A DNA stretch of 51,846 nt from positions 1-51,846 of the forward strand of contig JACKAT010000036.1 in NCBI GenBank assembly GCA_020634935.1, given 5' to 3'. Origin of the DNA: Anaerolineales bacterium. Lineage in GTDB: Bacteria; Chloroflexota; Anaerolineae; 4572-78; J111. Under the pieces are notes generated by a model, which worked only from the letters and a program-made list of their open reading frames with translations, searched no databases and had not been told where the DNA came from. Below, piece by piece: positions 26,081-33,237 of the stretch (within the stretch, counting starts at the first letter, position 1; every line of letters begins with the position of its first letter). The position numbers and the translations under genes were made by a program.

Positions 26081-26709
26081 CGGAGAATCGCAAATTTATC
26101 GCAGAAAAGGCGATCCGGCCAGCGGGGAATAGTGATTTTGACGCAAAAAAGCACATCCGGGCTGCGGGGAATAACGGTTTTGACGCAAAAAAGCACATCC
26201 GGGCTGCGGGGAATAACGATTTTGACGCAAAAAAGCAGTTCCGGGCTGGGGGAATAACCATTTTGACGTAAAAAAGTAGTTCCGGGCTGCGGGGAATGAC
26301 GATTTTGACGCAAAAAAGCACATCCGGCCAGCGGGGAATAACGATTTTGACGCAAAAAAGCAGTTCCGGGCTGGGGGAATAACCATTTTGACGTAAAAAA
26401 GCAGTTCCCGGCTGGGGGAATAACGATTTTGACGCAAAAAAACAGATCCGGGCTGCGGGGAATGACAATTTTGTTGCAGAAAAGGAGATCGACTAGCGGG
26501 GAATGACGATTTTGACGTAAAAAAGCAGTTCCCGGCTGGGGGAATAACGATTTTGACGTAAAAAAGCACATCCGGCCAGCGGGGAATGACGATTTTGTTG
26601 CAGAAAAGGTGATCGGCCAGCGGGGAATAGTGATTTTGACGCAAAAAAACAGATTCGGCCAGCGGGGAATAACCATTTGACGCAAAAAAGCAGTTCCGGC
26701 TGGCCGGAA
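26081..26709. repeat. Tandem array of about fifteen 41/42-bp units
   Basis: Units start with C(G)GGGGAAT at about 26081, 26123, 26165, 26207, 26248, 26290, 26332, 26373, 26414, 26456, 26497, 26538, 26580, 26621 and 26663. Type A (mostly 42 bases) has GATTTTGACGCAAAAAAGCA then TCCGGGCTG; type B (41 bases, at 26081, 26456, 26580) has GATTTTGTTGCAGAAAAGG. The mixture of 41- and 42-base steps breaks any reading frame. All three minus-strand frames are long and open only because the unit lacks stops, so the array is best taken as non-coding. It begins 246 bases after the ATPase gene. Confidence 0.9.
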
Positions 26710-26733
26710 CGCCTATGTTATTGCGGCGCAGAA

Positions 26734-26788
26734 GACCGGCGTTGAGGCTTTAGCCGGCTCATTTCCAACTAAAGCCTCAACGCCGGTC
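26734..26788. repeat. Inverted repeat family D, copy 2
   Basis: Perfect 19-bp arms (GACCGGCGTTGAGGCTTTA and its complement) enclose a 17-base loop. The core GAGGCTTTAGCCGGCT is shared with the element at 18923-19002, but the loop is longer here. It follows directly on the 41/42-bp array. Confidence 0.75.
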
Positions 26789-27156
26789 TCCCTTTATCAG
26801 CATCAATAGCCGCCGCCGCCATAATCGCCGGATCGATCAATCGTTTCCATACCGGGTTAGTCTCCTTGAGCTAGGGCTTTAAAATACAAAACACCCTCCT
26901 CACAGTCGCCCGGGCAGAGGGATACGATTGTAAAGGTAGGGTGCGCAGATTCAAAGCCATTTTCAATAATTCCGTGTTGTTAAAGATCAGCACCGTCACA
27001 GTTACGGCGCTCGTGTTGATAGATCTTGACCCTATCAGATTATCGAAAATAGCTCGCGACGTAAACGACAAAATTTGGTACTTCTGTACTCTAGGGTACA
27101 CAAGTACCATAGCCGGCCACAACCCCCCAAGGGACGATACCACCCATAAAATGCAG
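26789..27156. other. Intergenic stretch with no recognised feature
   Basis: I see no gene with a ribosome binding site and no clear repeat here. Open frames up to about 135 codons run through it into the family-A repeats, but their predicted products consist partly of repeat sequence and resemble nothing. Confidence 0.5.
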
Positions 27157-27435
27157 CGGAACGACAAAGCTGGCTTTGTCATTCAAGGTAAAGTCCGACA
27201 GAACCTCGGCACAGCAACGACAATGAAAATTTATAGGAGCGACAAAGCTTGCTTTGTCATCCACGTTGGGGTCAAAGTAAACTTTGACGCTCCAGATCTG
27301 TATTTTCAGAGGAGTCGAACAGTCCTTACAGGACGACACCGAGAATGAAAATTTATCGGAGCGACAAAGCTTGCTTTGTCATTCAGGCAGGGTCAAAGTA
27401 AACTTTGACGCTCCAAGACTGTATTTTCAAGGGAG
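27157..27435. repeat. Cluster of family A palindromic repeats (one partial and two full copies)
   Basis: A partial copy (GAACGACAAAGCTGGCTTTGTC) is at 27159-27180. Full copies run from GGAGC to GCTCC at 27236-27293 and 27358-27414, each with hairpins GACAAAGCTTGCTTTGTC and GTCAAAGTAAACTTTGAC. Around both full copies the similarity extends outward: TGAAAATTTAT on the left and CTGTATTTTCA on the right, an inverted pair that may mark the real ends of the element. The two full copies are direct repeats about 121 bases apart, just downstream of the sigma factor gene. Confidence 0.85.
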
Positions 27436-27455
27436 GGATCGATAACCAAATCAAA

Positions 27456-28319
27456 TCAAACCGGTATCTTTTGCAATTTATCGGGGTTTATAACCGCATA
27501 AATCGTCTGAATCCGCTCCTCGGCAATATCAAAAATGAGCACACTGACCGCTTGACCGTTAAAATAGCTGATAATGCCCGGCTGGTCGTTGATCCAAGCT
27601 GCCTTAGTGATCAGGCCAGGGGGAGCTTTGGCGATAATACTTATGAAGAAATGGGCTACTCGCTCCGGGCCGACAATCGGCCGGCGGGCCGCTGTGACCT
27701 TGCCGCCGCCATCAGACCAAACGGTAATGTCATCGGCCAGAAGATTCAACAAACCGGACATGTCGCCCCGCCCGCAGGTTTCCATGAACTGCATCGTCAG
27801 GCGTTGCTGCTGCTCGGGGGTAGCATCAAAGCGAGGCCGGTGAGCGGAGATATGCTGGCGCGCCCGGCGAACCAACTGGCGGCAGTTAGCCTCGCTCTTG
27901 TCCACAATCGCGGCAATTTCCGGGTAGTCGTAATCGAATACCTCACGCAGCAGAAAGACAGCGCGTTCGATCGGCGTCAGGCGCTCCAGCAAGACCAAGA
28001 AAGCCATCGACAACGACTCGGCCAGGACTACCGGCCGGTCGGCTCCGGGCGGCTGGTCGGCGATCAGCGGTTCGGGCAGCCACGACCCCACGTAGGTTTC
28101 GCGCTGGACCCTGGCCGAGCGCAGGTGGTCGATGCACAAACGGGTGATAATGCTGGTTAGATAAGCCTTGACCGACTGCACCTCCGCCGTCGAAACGGTC
28201 TGCCAGCGCAGAAAGCTCTCCTGCACCATATCCTCGGCCTCCATCTGGCTGCCTAACATTCGGTAAGCAATCGAAAACAACAGCGGTCGATATGGGTTGA
28301 ATTGCTCAATGTTATTCAT
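27456..28319 (-). CDS. sigJ: ECF41-family RNA polymerase sigma factor with fused SnoaL-like regulatory domain
   Basis: 287 residues. Region 2 is at about 8-75 (LLFSIAYRMLGSQMEAEDMV) and region 4 at about 100-158 (LTPIERAVFLLREVFDYDYPEIAAIV). A C-terminal domain of the SnoaL type follows. The three hallmarks of ECF41 are all present: WLPEP at 80-84, DGGGK at 203-207 and NPDKL at 278-282. In this group the fused domain takes the place of an anti-sigma factor and modulates activity. The gene lies downstream of an FAD oxidoreductase whose promoter matches the ECF41 consensus, so the factor probably drives that unit and perhaps itself. No clear ribosome binding site precedes the ATG. Confidence 0.95.
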   Translation of the reverse strand: MNNIEQFNPYRPLLFSIAYRMLGSQMEAEDMVQESFLRWQTVSTAEVQSVKAYLTSIITRLCIDHLRSARVQRETYVGSWLPEPLIADQPPGADRPVVLAESLSMAFLVLLERLTPIERAVFLLREVFDYDYPEIAAIVDKSEANCRQLVRRARQHISAHRPRFDATPEQQQRLTMQFMETCGRGDMSGLLNLLADDITVWSDGGGKVTAARRPIVGPERVAHFFISIIAKAPPGLITKAAWINDQPGIISYFNGQAVSVLIFDIAEERIQTIYAVINPDKLQKIPV

Positions 28320-28341
28320 CGATTAGTTATTCTTCATAAGA

Positions 28342-28487
28342 TAACTCAAGTTGCTACCCGTCCAGACCTTTAGGGTTTTGACCCTGATTTTGACAAGAAT
28401 TGGCGTTAAATATCCAAATTTAGGTCGGGATAAGGCCCTTTCGGAAACCCTAAAGGTCTTTTCCCCGCAAGGGGGCAACTTGGGTTA
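28342..28487. repeat. Inverted repeat family C, copy 1
   Basis: Ends TAACTCAAGTTGC and GCAACTTGGGTTA; inner arms AGACCTTTAGGGTTT (28364-28378) and AAACCCTAAAGGTCT (28445-28459). The middle contains TTAGGTCGGGATAAGGCCC, like TTAGTCGGGTTAAGGCTC in copy 2 at 31763-31908. The element fills the gap between the oxidoreductase and sigma factor genes, so it would be within their joint transcript. Confidence 0.82.
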
Positions 28488-28492
28488 AGATA

Positions 28493-29848
28493 CTACGCCA
28501 GTTCAAACCTATTGCTTTTGACCGCGATGCTCGGTAACTCAAGGCTCAGTGGCTGTTGCTGCGTCAGGTAGGCTTGCGCCAAATAAGCGGCTTGTTTGGC
28601 GCTGGCGAAACTGGCATCGGATAACATGCCGGTCGGGCCGACCCAGTCGCCGGCTACATATAGACCGGCCAGGCCGGGGATCTCGGGGCCGGGCCGGCCA
28701 GGCAATCCGCCTTGTGCCGCCGGAATCAGCGCATTGATGACGGTCATATCCGGCAAAAATCGTTGTTCGACGACCTGGGCGCGCCAGCCGGGTTGCGTCA
28801 GGTCGAGCAGACCGGCCAACTCCCGTTCGGCCAGTTCGGGATCGGGATCGGCCGAGTTGAGGTATTTGGCTGTGTGGATTAAAGCGCCACCCTCCGGCGC
28901 CAGGTGGGCGGCCGCCGAATGTACCGACAAGTATAATGGCTGGTCCATTCCCAGAGCAAATGTTGTTTCCGGACGGGGCAGCCGTTTGAGGGCAACATCC
29001 AAAACGGCCGCTTTGACCGGCACGGCCGCTTTAGCCCAGGGGTCGATCAGGCTGGGTTGGCCGACTAACATGTGGGCCGCAGCCGGGCTCGCCGCGATAA
29101 TGACCGCGCCGGCTGGTCGAGTCGAGCTATCAGCTAATCGCACGCCGCTCACTCGCTGCTGGCTATCCAGCTCAATCGCCGTGACGCGCGCCCCGCTTTC
29201 GATGATCGCGCCGGCAGCTTCGGCCCGGCGGCGTAGTCCCTCAACCAGCACCTGCCAGCCGTTGTCAACGTAAAGCACGTTCCCCGCCGCGGCCCGCTGC
29301 ACTTGCGCTATCGCCGCGCCAGCGCTCTGGTGCTCGATATCGTCGGTGTAGGTGGCCAGCCGGATAATAGCTTGCAGATACATTCGCGTGTCGGCGCTGT
29401 ACCCTTGCTCCGCGAACCAGTCCTGCACCGTTAGTGAGGTCAATGGCGCCGGATCGATTTTGGGCAGTGCGGCCAAAAGACGCATCATCTGCCATTTGGC
29501 CGGCCAATTTATCACTTTGGTCGTTAAAAGCGAAACAGGCTGGAACGGCAAGGGGTGCGGCTGATTGTTTTTGATCAAAACGCCGTTTAGTTGGGGGAAG
29601 TGGCCCTTAAATTCAAGGCCCAGTTCCTGCAATATTTGCACGCCTTCGCCTAATCGGTACAGCGCGTGCGGCCCTAAATTAAAATAGAAGCCATGTTTCT
29701 CCTGGGTTTGCGCTCGACCGCCCAGGTCTCGCGCCTTTTCATACAGCACCACTCGCTGCCCGGCCCGCGCCAAAAACGCCGCCGCCGTTAACCCGGCCAA
29801 CCCGCCCCCGACGATAATTACATTATTTTGATCTTGATGGTATGTCAT
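28493..29848 (-). CDS. FAD-dependent oxidoreductase, phytoene-desaturase/amine-oxidase-like
   Basis: 451 residues from the ATG at 29848, which has GGAGG 8 bases upstream; a start 17 codons earlier is possible but lacks one. The N-terminus is a dinucleotide-binding fold, NNVIIVGGGLAGLTAAAFLA, followed by VVLYEKARDLGGRAQT, and the C-terminus closes with GLAGLYVAGDWVGPTGMLSDASFASAKQAA, which contacts FAD. This is the pattern of carotenoid desaturases, protoporphyrinogen oxidase and related enzymes; the substrate is unknown. An ECF41 sigma factor follows on the same strand, and oxidoreductases are among the usual ECF41 targets. A promoter of that type is at 30066-30092. Confidence 0.9.
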   Translation of the reverse strand: MTYHQDQNNVIIVGGGLAGLTAAAFLARAGQRVVLYEKARDLGGRAQTQEKHGFYFNLGPHALYRLGEGVQILQELGLEFKGHFPQLNGVLIKNNQPHPLPFQPVSLLTTKVINWPAKWQMMRLLAALPKIDPAPLTSLTVQDWFAEQGYSADTRMYLQAIIRLATYTDDIEHQSAGAAIAQVQRAAAGNVLYVDNGWQVLVEGLRRRAEAAGAIIESGARVTAIELDSQQRVSGVRLADSSTRPAGAVIIAASPAAAHMLVGQPSLIDPWAKAAVPVKAAVLDVALKRLPRPETTFALGMDQPLYLSVHSAAAHLAPEGGALIHTAKYLNSADPDPELAERELAGLLDLTQPGWRAQVVEQRFLPDMTVINALIPAAQGGLPGRPGPEIPGLAGLYVAGDWVGPTGMLSDASFASAKQAAYLAQAYLTQQQPLSLELPSIAVKSNRFELA

Positions 29849-30309
29849 CTTAAAATCCTCCATATATAATATCTCAATTTTTCGGGGTAAAGAGTACAAC
29901 GGATTAAGAAATTAACGGATTTTTTCCTTTTCTATCCATTTATTTCGGTATCCGTTGTTGTATTGCTCAAGTTATCGAGAAGACACCCCAAATTATCTAA
30001 AAACATGGCTGATCTAAACTTCTAAACTCCACCAACTCCATAAACTCTACAAACTCTACAAATAAGACGAAAAGCCCGGTCGGGTTGTGACAAGATTTTG
30101 GAAAAAGATTGAAATTGGATGTAGACTGAAACGGCGAGGTAAAAAAATCAGAAATTAGAAATGCCCGTCGTGACTGGCATGCTCATTCGACTTTTTGATG
30201 AAAATGAGTTGTTTGTTATGGGCGCGTAAGGTCCACTCACGGCGCAGCATCAGATCGGATGTCATTTGATTATCGGGTTTAGATGACTGAATTGGCTAAG
30301 AGGTGAGTA
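29849..30309. other. Intergenic region between the oxidoreductase and methyltransferase genes
   Basis: Apart from the ECF41-type promoter at 30066-30092 and a TGCTCAAGTTATCGAG string near 29964 that resembles an end of family C, I see nothing here. About 210 bases of untranslated leader would precede the oxidoreductase. Confidence 0.5.
30066..30092 (-). promoter_or_regulatory. ECF41-type promoter upstream of the oxidoreductase gene
   Basis: On the minus strand TGTCACA (30092-30086) is followed after 16 bases by CGTC (30069-30066). These are the -35 and -10 elements reported for ECF41 sigma factors. No such pair is found directly before the sigma gene, so this one promoter could serve both oxidoreductase and sigma factor. 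Confidence 0.75.
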
Positions 30310-30948
30310 ATGTTCGAGAATACTATCTCCACCGCAGCGGCGGAGCAATTTTACAACCGCCTGGGCATCGGCCATGACCGGGCCGAAGTTTATGAGGGGC
30401 TGGCTAAACAGCAGGGATTGGCGGCTCTCGATCTGCGGCCGGGACAGCGGGTCTTGAATGTGGGGGTGGGGACGGGGAAAGAACATCTTCAACTTCAAGC
30501 CGCCGTGAGTTCAGCCGGGGCAGCGTTTGGCCTCGACCGGTCGCCGGTGATGCTCAAGCTGGCTTACAGCCGAACCGGCGCGCCGTTGTGCCAGGCTGAC
30601 GCGCGGCGGCTGCCTTATGCCTCGGCCAGCGTTGATCGACTGTTTTCCAGCTATATGCTGGATCTGCTGGCCGCGCCAGACCTGCCCGGTCTCTTGGCGG
30701 AATTTCGGCGGGTGCTAAAGCCGGGCGGGCGCATGGCGCTGGTATCGCTCACCGAGGGCGTCGATTGGCCCAGCCGGATTTTGGTGGGCGCCTGGAAAAC
30801 CGCGTTTCGCCTCAATCCACTCTGGTGCGGCGGGTGTCGCCCGGTGCAGTTAGCCGCCCTCGTTGAGCGCGCGAGTTTTGCGCCGGTACAACGCGAAGTC
30901 GTCACTCAACTGGGGTTTCCCAGCGAGATCATTGTCGCCGAACGGTGA
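30310..30948 (+). CDS. Class I SAM-dependent methyltransferase
   Basis: 212 residues. It transfers a methyl group from S-adenosylmethionine. Motif I is VLNVGVGTGKEHL (48-60), then LDRSPVMLKLA (motif II), CQADARRLPYASASVD (motif III/IV region) and an FRRVLKPGGRMALVSLTEG post-motif as in the UbiE/type 11 group. Asp/Glu of motif I is replaced by Asn50 in VLNVG, which is uncommon though not rare. The start is supported by GAGGTGAG about 3 bases upstream. The substrate is not evident. It converges on the pentapeptide repeat gene with a 15-base gap. Confidence 0.88.
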   Translation: MFENTISTAAAEQFYNRLGIGHDRAEVYEGLAKQQGLAALDLRPGQRVLNVGVGTGKEHLQLQAAVSSAGAAFGLDRSPVMLKLAYSRTGAPLCQADARRLPYASASVDRLFSSYMLDLLAAPDLPGLLAEFRRVLKPGGRMALVSLTEGVDWPSRILVGAWKTAFRLNPLWCGGCRPVQLAALVERASFAPVQREVVTQLGFPSEIIVAER

Positions 30949-30963
30949 GTTGCGGTCGCCCGG

Positions 30964-31641
30964 TCACTCGGCCCGAATATCGATCTGAGTGGTGCCTTTT
31001 TCTTCGATGAAGGCCTCGAAAAAACGGTCGATAAAGCGCAGCAAGCGTTTTTGCTCGATCGCTCCGGTGCCAACCGGATCAAAGCCACTTCGCCATTCCG
31101 TTCGATAATCGTATTTGGCCCGGTTTAAATTGACCTTCTCCAAATGGGCCAGGCCCAATTTAGCCCCGCACAAATTAGCGCCGCTGAGGTTGGCCTTATG
31201 CAGTGACGCTTCGGTTAAATTGGCCTCGCTGAGATTGGCGTTGCTGAGGTTGGCATTGGTTAAATTGGCCTCGCTTAAATTGGCCCCACTCAAGTTGGCC
31301 CCACTTAGATCGACGCCGCTCAAATCGGCGGCGCTAAGATTGGCGCCGGCTAAGCTGGCGCCGGTGAGGCGGGCCTCACGGAGATTGGCGAAGACCATAT
31401 TCACTCGGGCTAAATTACCGCCTCGAATGCTGGCCTTTGATAGATTGGCGAAGACCATGTCGGCTTCATACAGATCCGCATCGTCAAGAATGGCTCGGTA
31501 CAAGTCTGTTTCGTTGAGGTTGGCTCCATGTAACCTAACCCCGCTTAAATCGACCATACTGAGGCTGGCCCGGCGCAAATCCAGCCGTTTGGCTTGCTCC
31601 TGTGCTTCTTTGATAATTTGATCTACATCATTGCGATCCAT
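30964..31641 (-). CDS. Pentapeptide repeat protein
   Basis: 225 residues. Residues about 22-172 are a run of A(N/D)LXX repeats (for instance ANLSGANLSEANLTNANLS), which fold into a right-handed square beta-helix. An N-terminal helix (DVDQIIKEAQEQAKRLDL) and a 50-residue C-terminal tail (ending FIDRFFEAFIEEKG) flank it. Such proteins can be scaffolds, and some mimic DNA and protect gyrase, but nothing here indicates which. No signal peptide is seen, so it is probably cytoplasmic. No operon partner is evident. Confidence 0.92.
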   Translation of the reverse strand: MDRNDVDQIIKEAQEQAKRLDLRRASLSMVDLSGVRLHGANLNETDLYRAILDDADLYEADMVFANLSKASIRGGNLARVNMVFANLREARLTGASLAGANLSAADLSGVDLSGANLSGANLSEANLTNANLSNANLSEANLTEASLHKANLSGANLCGAKLGLAHLEKVNLNRAKYDYRTEWRSGFDPVGTGAIEQKRLLRFIDRFFEAFIEEKGTTQIDIRAE

Positions 31642-31762
31642 AGCCTGATTATACTATTCCTCCCAGAATGTTTTATTTCCTCCCTATTTTGTTATTGTAG
31701 CGTATTTATTGGTTTACGCAATGGGCAATTTTGCCAAATTACCAAAAATTAAGTTTTCTAAC

Positions 31763-31908
31763 TAACTCAAGTTGTCACCTATCAGACCTGACAGGTTTTG
31801 GAGATACGTTTCAGAGAAAAATCAGGGCAATTCGGGCCATTTAGTCGGGTTAAGGCTCGTTTGAAAACCTGTCAGGTCTGATTCGCGGAAAGGTAGCCAC
31901 TGGGGTTA
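31763..31908. repeat. Inverted repeat family C, copy 2
   Basis: Ends TAACTCAAGTTG and a degenerate CACTGGGGTTA. Inner arms CAGACCTGACAGGTTTT (31783-31799) and AAAACCTGTCAGGTCTG (31864-31880) are perfect 17-bp complements. Compared with copy 1 at 28342-28487 the arm sequence differs, but each copy pairs with itself. Confidence 0.8.
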
Positions 31909-32009
31909 CCTATAAATATAGGGAGGGATGAGCGACCCTGTGACTCGCATGAAGCGCGATGAACCGCGGGCCACGCTGTCCTGCTGCATAAAGGGCCGTC
32001 ATCTGGTTT

Positions 32010-32135
32010 CTAATTTGGCTCTGGGCGTTCGCTGTCTTCAGGGCTGTCCGGGCCACGGGTGGTTAGATAGATAAACAAGATCGAGGCCGGAATGATGATC
32101 AGCACAAAAACGCCCAATCCTTCCATATTTTCCAT
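32010..32135 (-). CDS. Small single-pass membrane protein, 41 residues
   Basis: An ATG at 32135 opens a 41-residue frame: a short acidic start (MENMEG), one membrane helix (about residues 7-24, LGVFVLIIIPASILFIYL), then a Pro/Glu/Asp-rich tail (RGPDSPEDSERPEPN). The abrupt change from helix to charged tail is typical of real small membrane proteins. No good ribosome binding site is visible, but GCGGTAAATAT lies just upstream, equal to one half of the palindrome at the marR promoter (39882-39902). The function is unknown; a subunit or regulator of a membrane complex is possible. Confidence 0.5.
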   Translation of the reverse strand: MENMEGLGVFVLIIIPASILFIYLTTRGPDSPEDSERPEPN

Positions 32136-32283
32136 AGATATTTACCGCAATTTTTAAAAACGGATGAAGGATACCTGGGCAACCGCATATAATAGCATAG
32201 AACCCGGTATCAATCTTGTAATAAATTTCTCAAGCCATACTTGCTCAACATGGCTAAGTTTCCGAGAAGAGGACTTTAGACCT

Positions 32284-32478
32284 ATGAAGAAATTGATGAG
32301 CCTTTTCGGCTGGTCAGATAAACCCGATCACCCGCCTCGCCAAGAGGAACCTTTATTGCCTTTGCTCCCACCAACGGACGGTCTTATCCGAAAAACAGAG
32401 GAAGCAACCCGTCCGAATTATCGGGTCGGTAAGCGCAATACCACTGATATTCATCGCGTTATTGATTTATCCGGCTAA
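32284..32478 (+). CDS. Small hypothetical protein, 64 residues
   Basis: The ATG at 32284 has AGAGGA about 10 bases ahead. The product starts MKKLMSLFGWSDKPD, has a Pro/Leu-rich middle (QEEPLLPLLPP) and a basic end (NYRVGKRNTTDIHRVIDLSG). It resembles no family I know. A perfect TATAAT is at 32188-32193 but with a poor -35. The frame can be extended upstream to an ATG at 32164, but that part looks unlike protein. It could be a genuine small gene; evidence is the ribosome binding site and reasonable composition only. Confidence 0.45.
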   Translation: MKKLMSLFGWSDKPDHPPRQEEPLLPLLPPTDGLIRKTEEATRPNYRVGKRNTTDIHRVIDLSG

Positions 32479-32545
32479 TTTTTAAACCCGCCTGCTTTAA
32501 TCGTTTCGGCAATATTAATTTATAGACCTTATGCTTAGCCGCGCT

Positions 32546-32980
32546 TTACAGAGCGGACTGTAACGACTCGTCAATAATTTCGTAACTGTTGGTGATGGCT
32601 ACAGTTGCTTTGAGCGTGTTGGTCACCGAGCAATATTTCTCTTCGGAGAGCTTGATCGCGCGCTCAACTTTTTTGGGATTCAGATTTCCTTTAAAGATAT
32701 AGTTGAGATGCATGGTGGTGAAGGTGTAAGGTGGTTCCGGCTGCTGTTCGCCGGTACAGGTGACTTCCAATCCTTCCAGCGGTTCTTTTTGTTTAGTCAA
32801 GATCATGATGACATCATAGGCGGAGCAAGAGGCTGCCGCCAGCATCAGTAAGTCAGACGGCTTGAGGCCAGCCCATTGCGGCTCGCGCTCCGGCCAACTG
32901 CCGATCGTCAGTGGATGACCGAACGAGTCGACCCCGGTCATCAGTCGTGATTCTACCCATTTGATGGCTACAGTTCCCAT
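32546..32980 (-). CDS. OsmC family protein (peroxiredoxin-like)
   Basis: 144 residues. OsmC/Ohr proteins reduce organic hydroperoxides with a pair of cysteines. Both are present: Cys52 in LAAASCSAYDVIMIL, on the central helix, and Cys117 in SEEKYCSVTNTLK. The N-terminus starts a beta hairpin (TVAIKWVESRLMTG). The separation and surroundings suit the YhfA-like branch of OsmC rather than Ohr. It is a cytoplasmic enzyme, with oxidative stress defence as the probable role. The ATG at 32980 has AAGGAAAAGGA upstream. Confidence 0.9.
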   Translation of the reverse strand: MGTVAIKWVESRLMTGVDSFGHPLTIGSWPEREPQWAGLKPSDLLMLAAASCSAYDVIMILTKQKEPLEGLEVTCTGEQQPEPPYTFTTMHLNYIFKGNLNPKKVERAIKLSEEKYCSVTNTLKATVAITNSYEIIDESLQSAL

Positions 32981-33028
32981 ATTAATTCCTTTTCCTTTTG
33001 CAGATTTTCAGAGGGTGTATGTAACTTA

Positions 33029-33154
33029 GGAGTTACGCAGTTCAAAAGGTGACAGTCACTTGGCTGTTATAAATCGACCTATTTGCTAAACCGACATTCA
33101 TTTTCGGCCAAAAGTGACTGCCACCGGGTTCGTTTCACCCAACTGCGTAAGCCC
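33029..33154. repeat. MITE-like inverted repeat family B, copy 3
   Basis: Left end GGAGTTACGCAGTT, then AGGTGACAGTCACTT; right part AAGTGACTGCCACC with one change, ending AACTGCGTAAGCCC. The left 33 bases equal the complement of the right end of copy 2. It lies between the OsmC gene and the stop of the minus-strand DinB-like gene. Confidence 0.78.
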
Positions 33155-33237
33155 TATAACTATTTAGGTGACTGACGCCTAATCGCCTTGATTAAGCGTC
33201 AGCCGCCTGAGCTGTGTTTATGGGGGCAATGCGATCA

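Noticed and set aside
26081..26709. CRISPR array or repeat protein gene
   Set aside because: A period of 41-42 is too short for a CRISPR repeat plus spacer, and there are no spacers. As coding sequence, mixed 41- and 42-base steps shift the frame, and all three minus-strand frames are open, so no single one is favoured.
26941..27348. 135-residue frame in the gap before the sigma factor gene
   Set aside because: It runs through family-A repeats and has no ribosome binding site or similarity.
31928..32074. 48-residue frame on the plus strand with GGGAGGG just before the ATG
   Set aside because: The ribosome site is good, but the product is Cys/Gly-rich without recognisable features and lies antisense to the better small membrane protein at 32010-32135.
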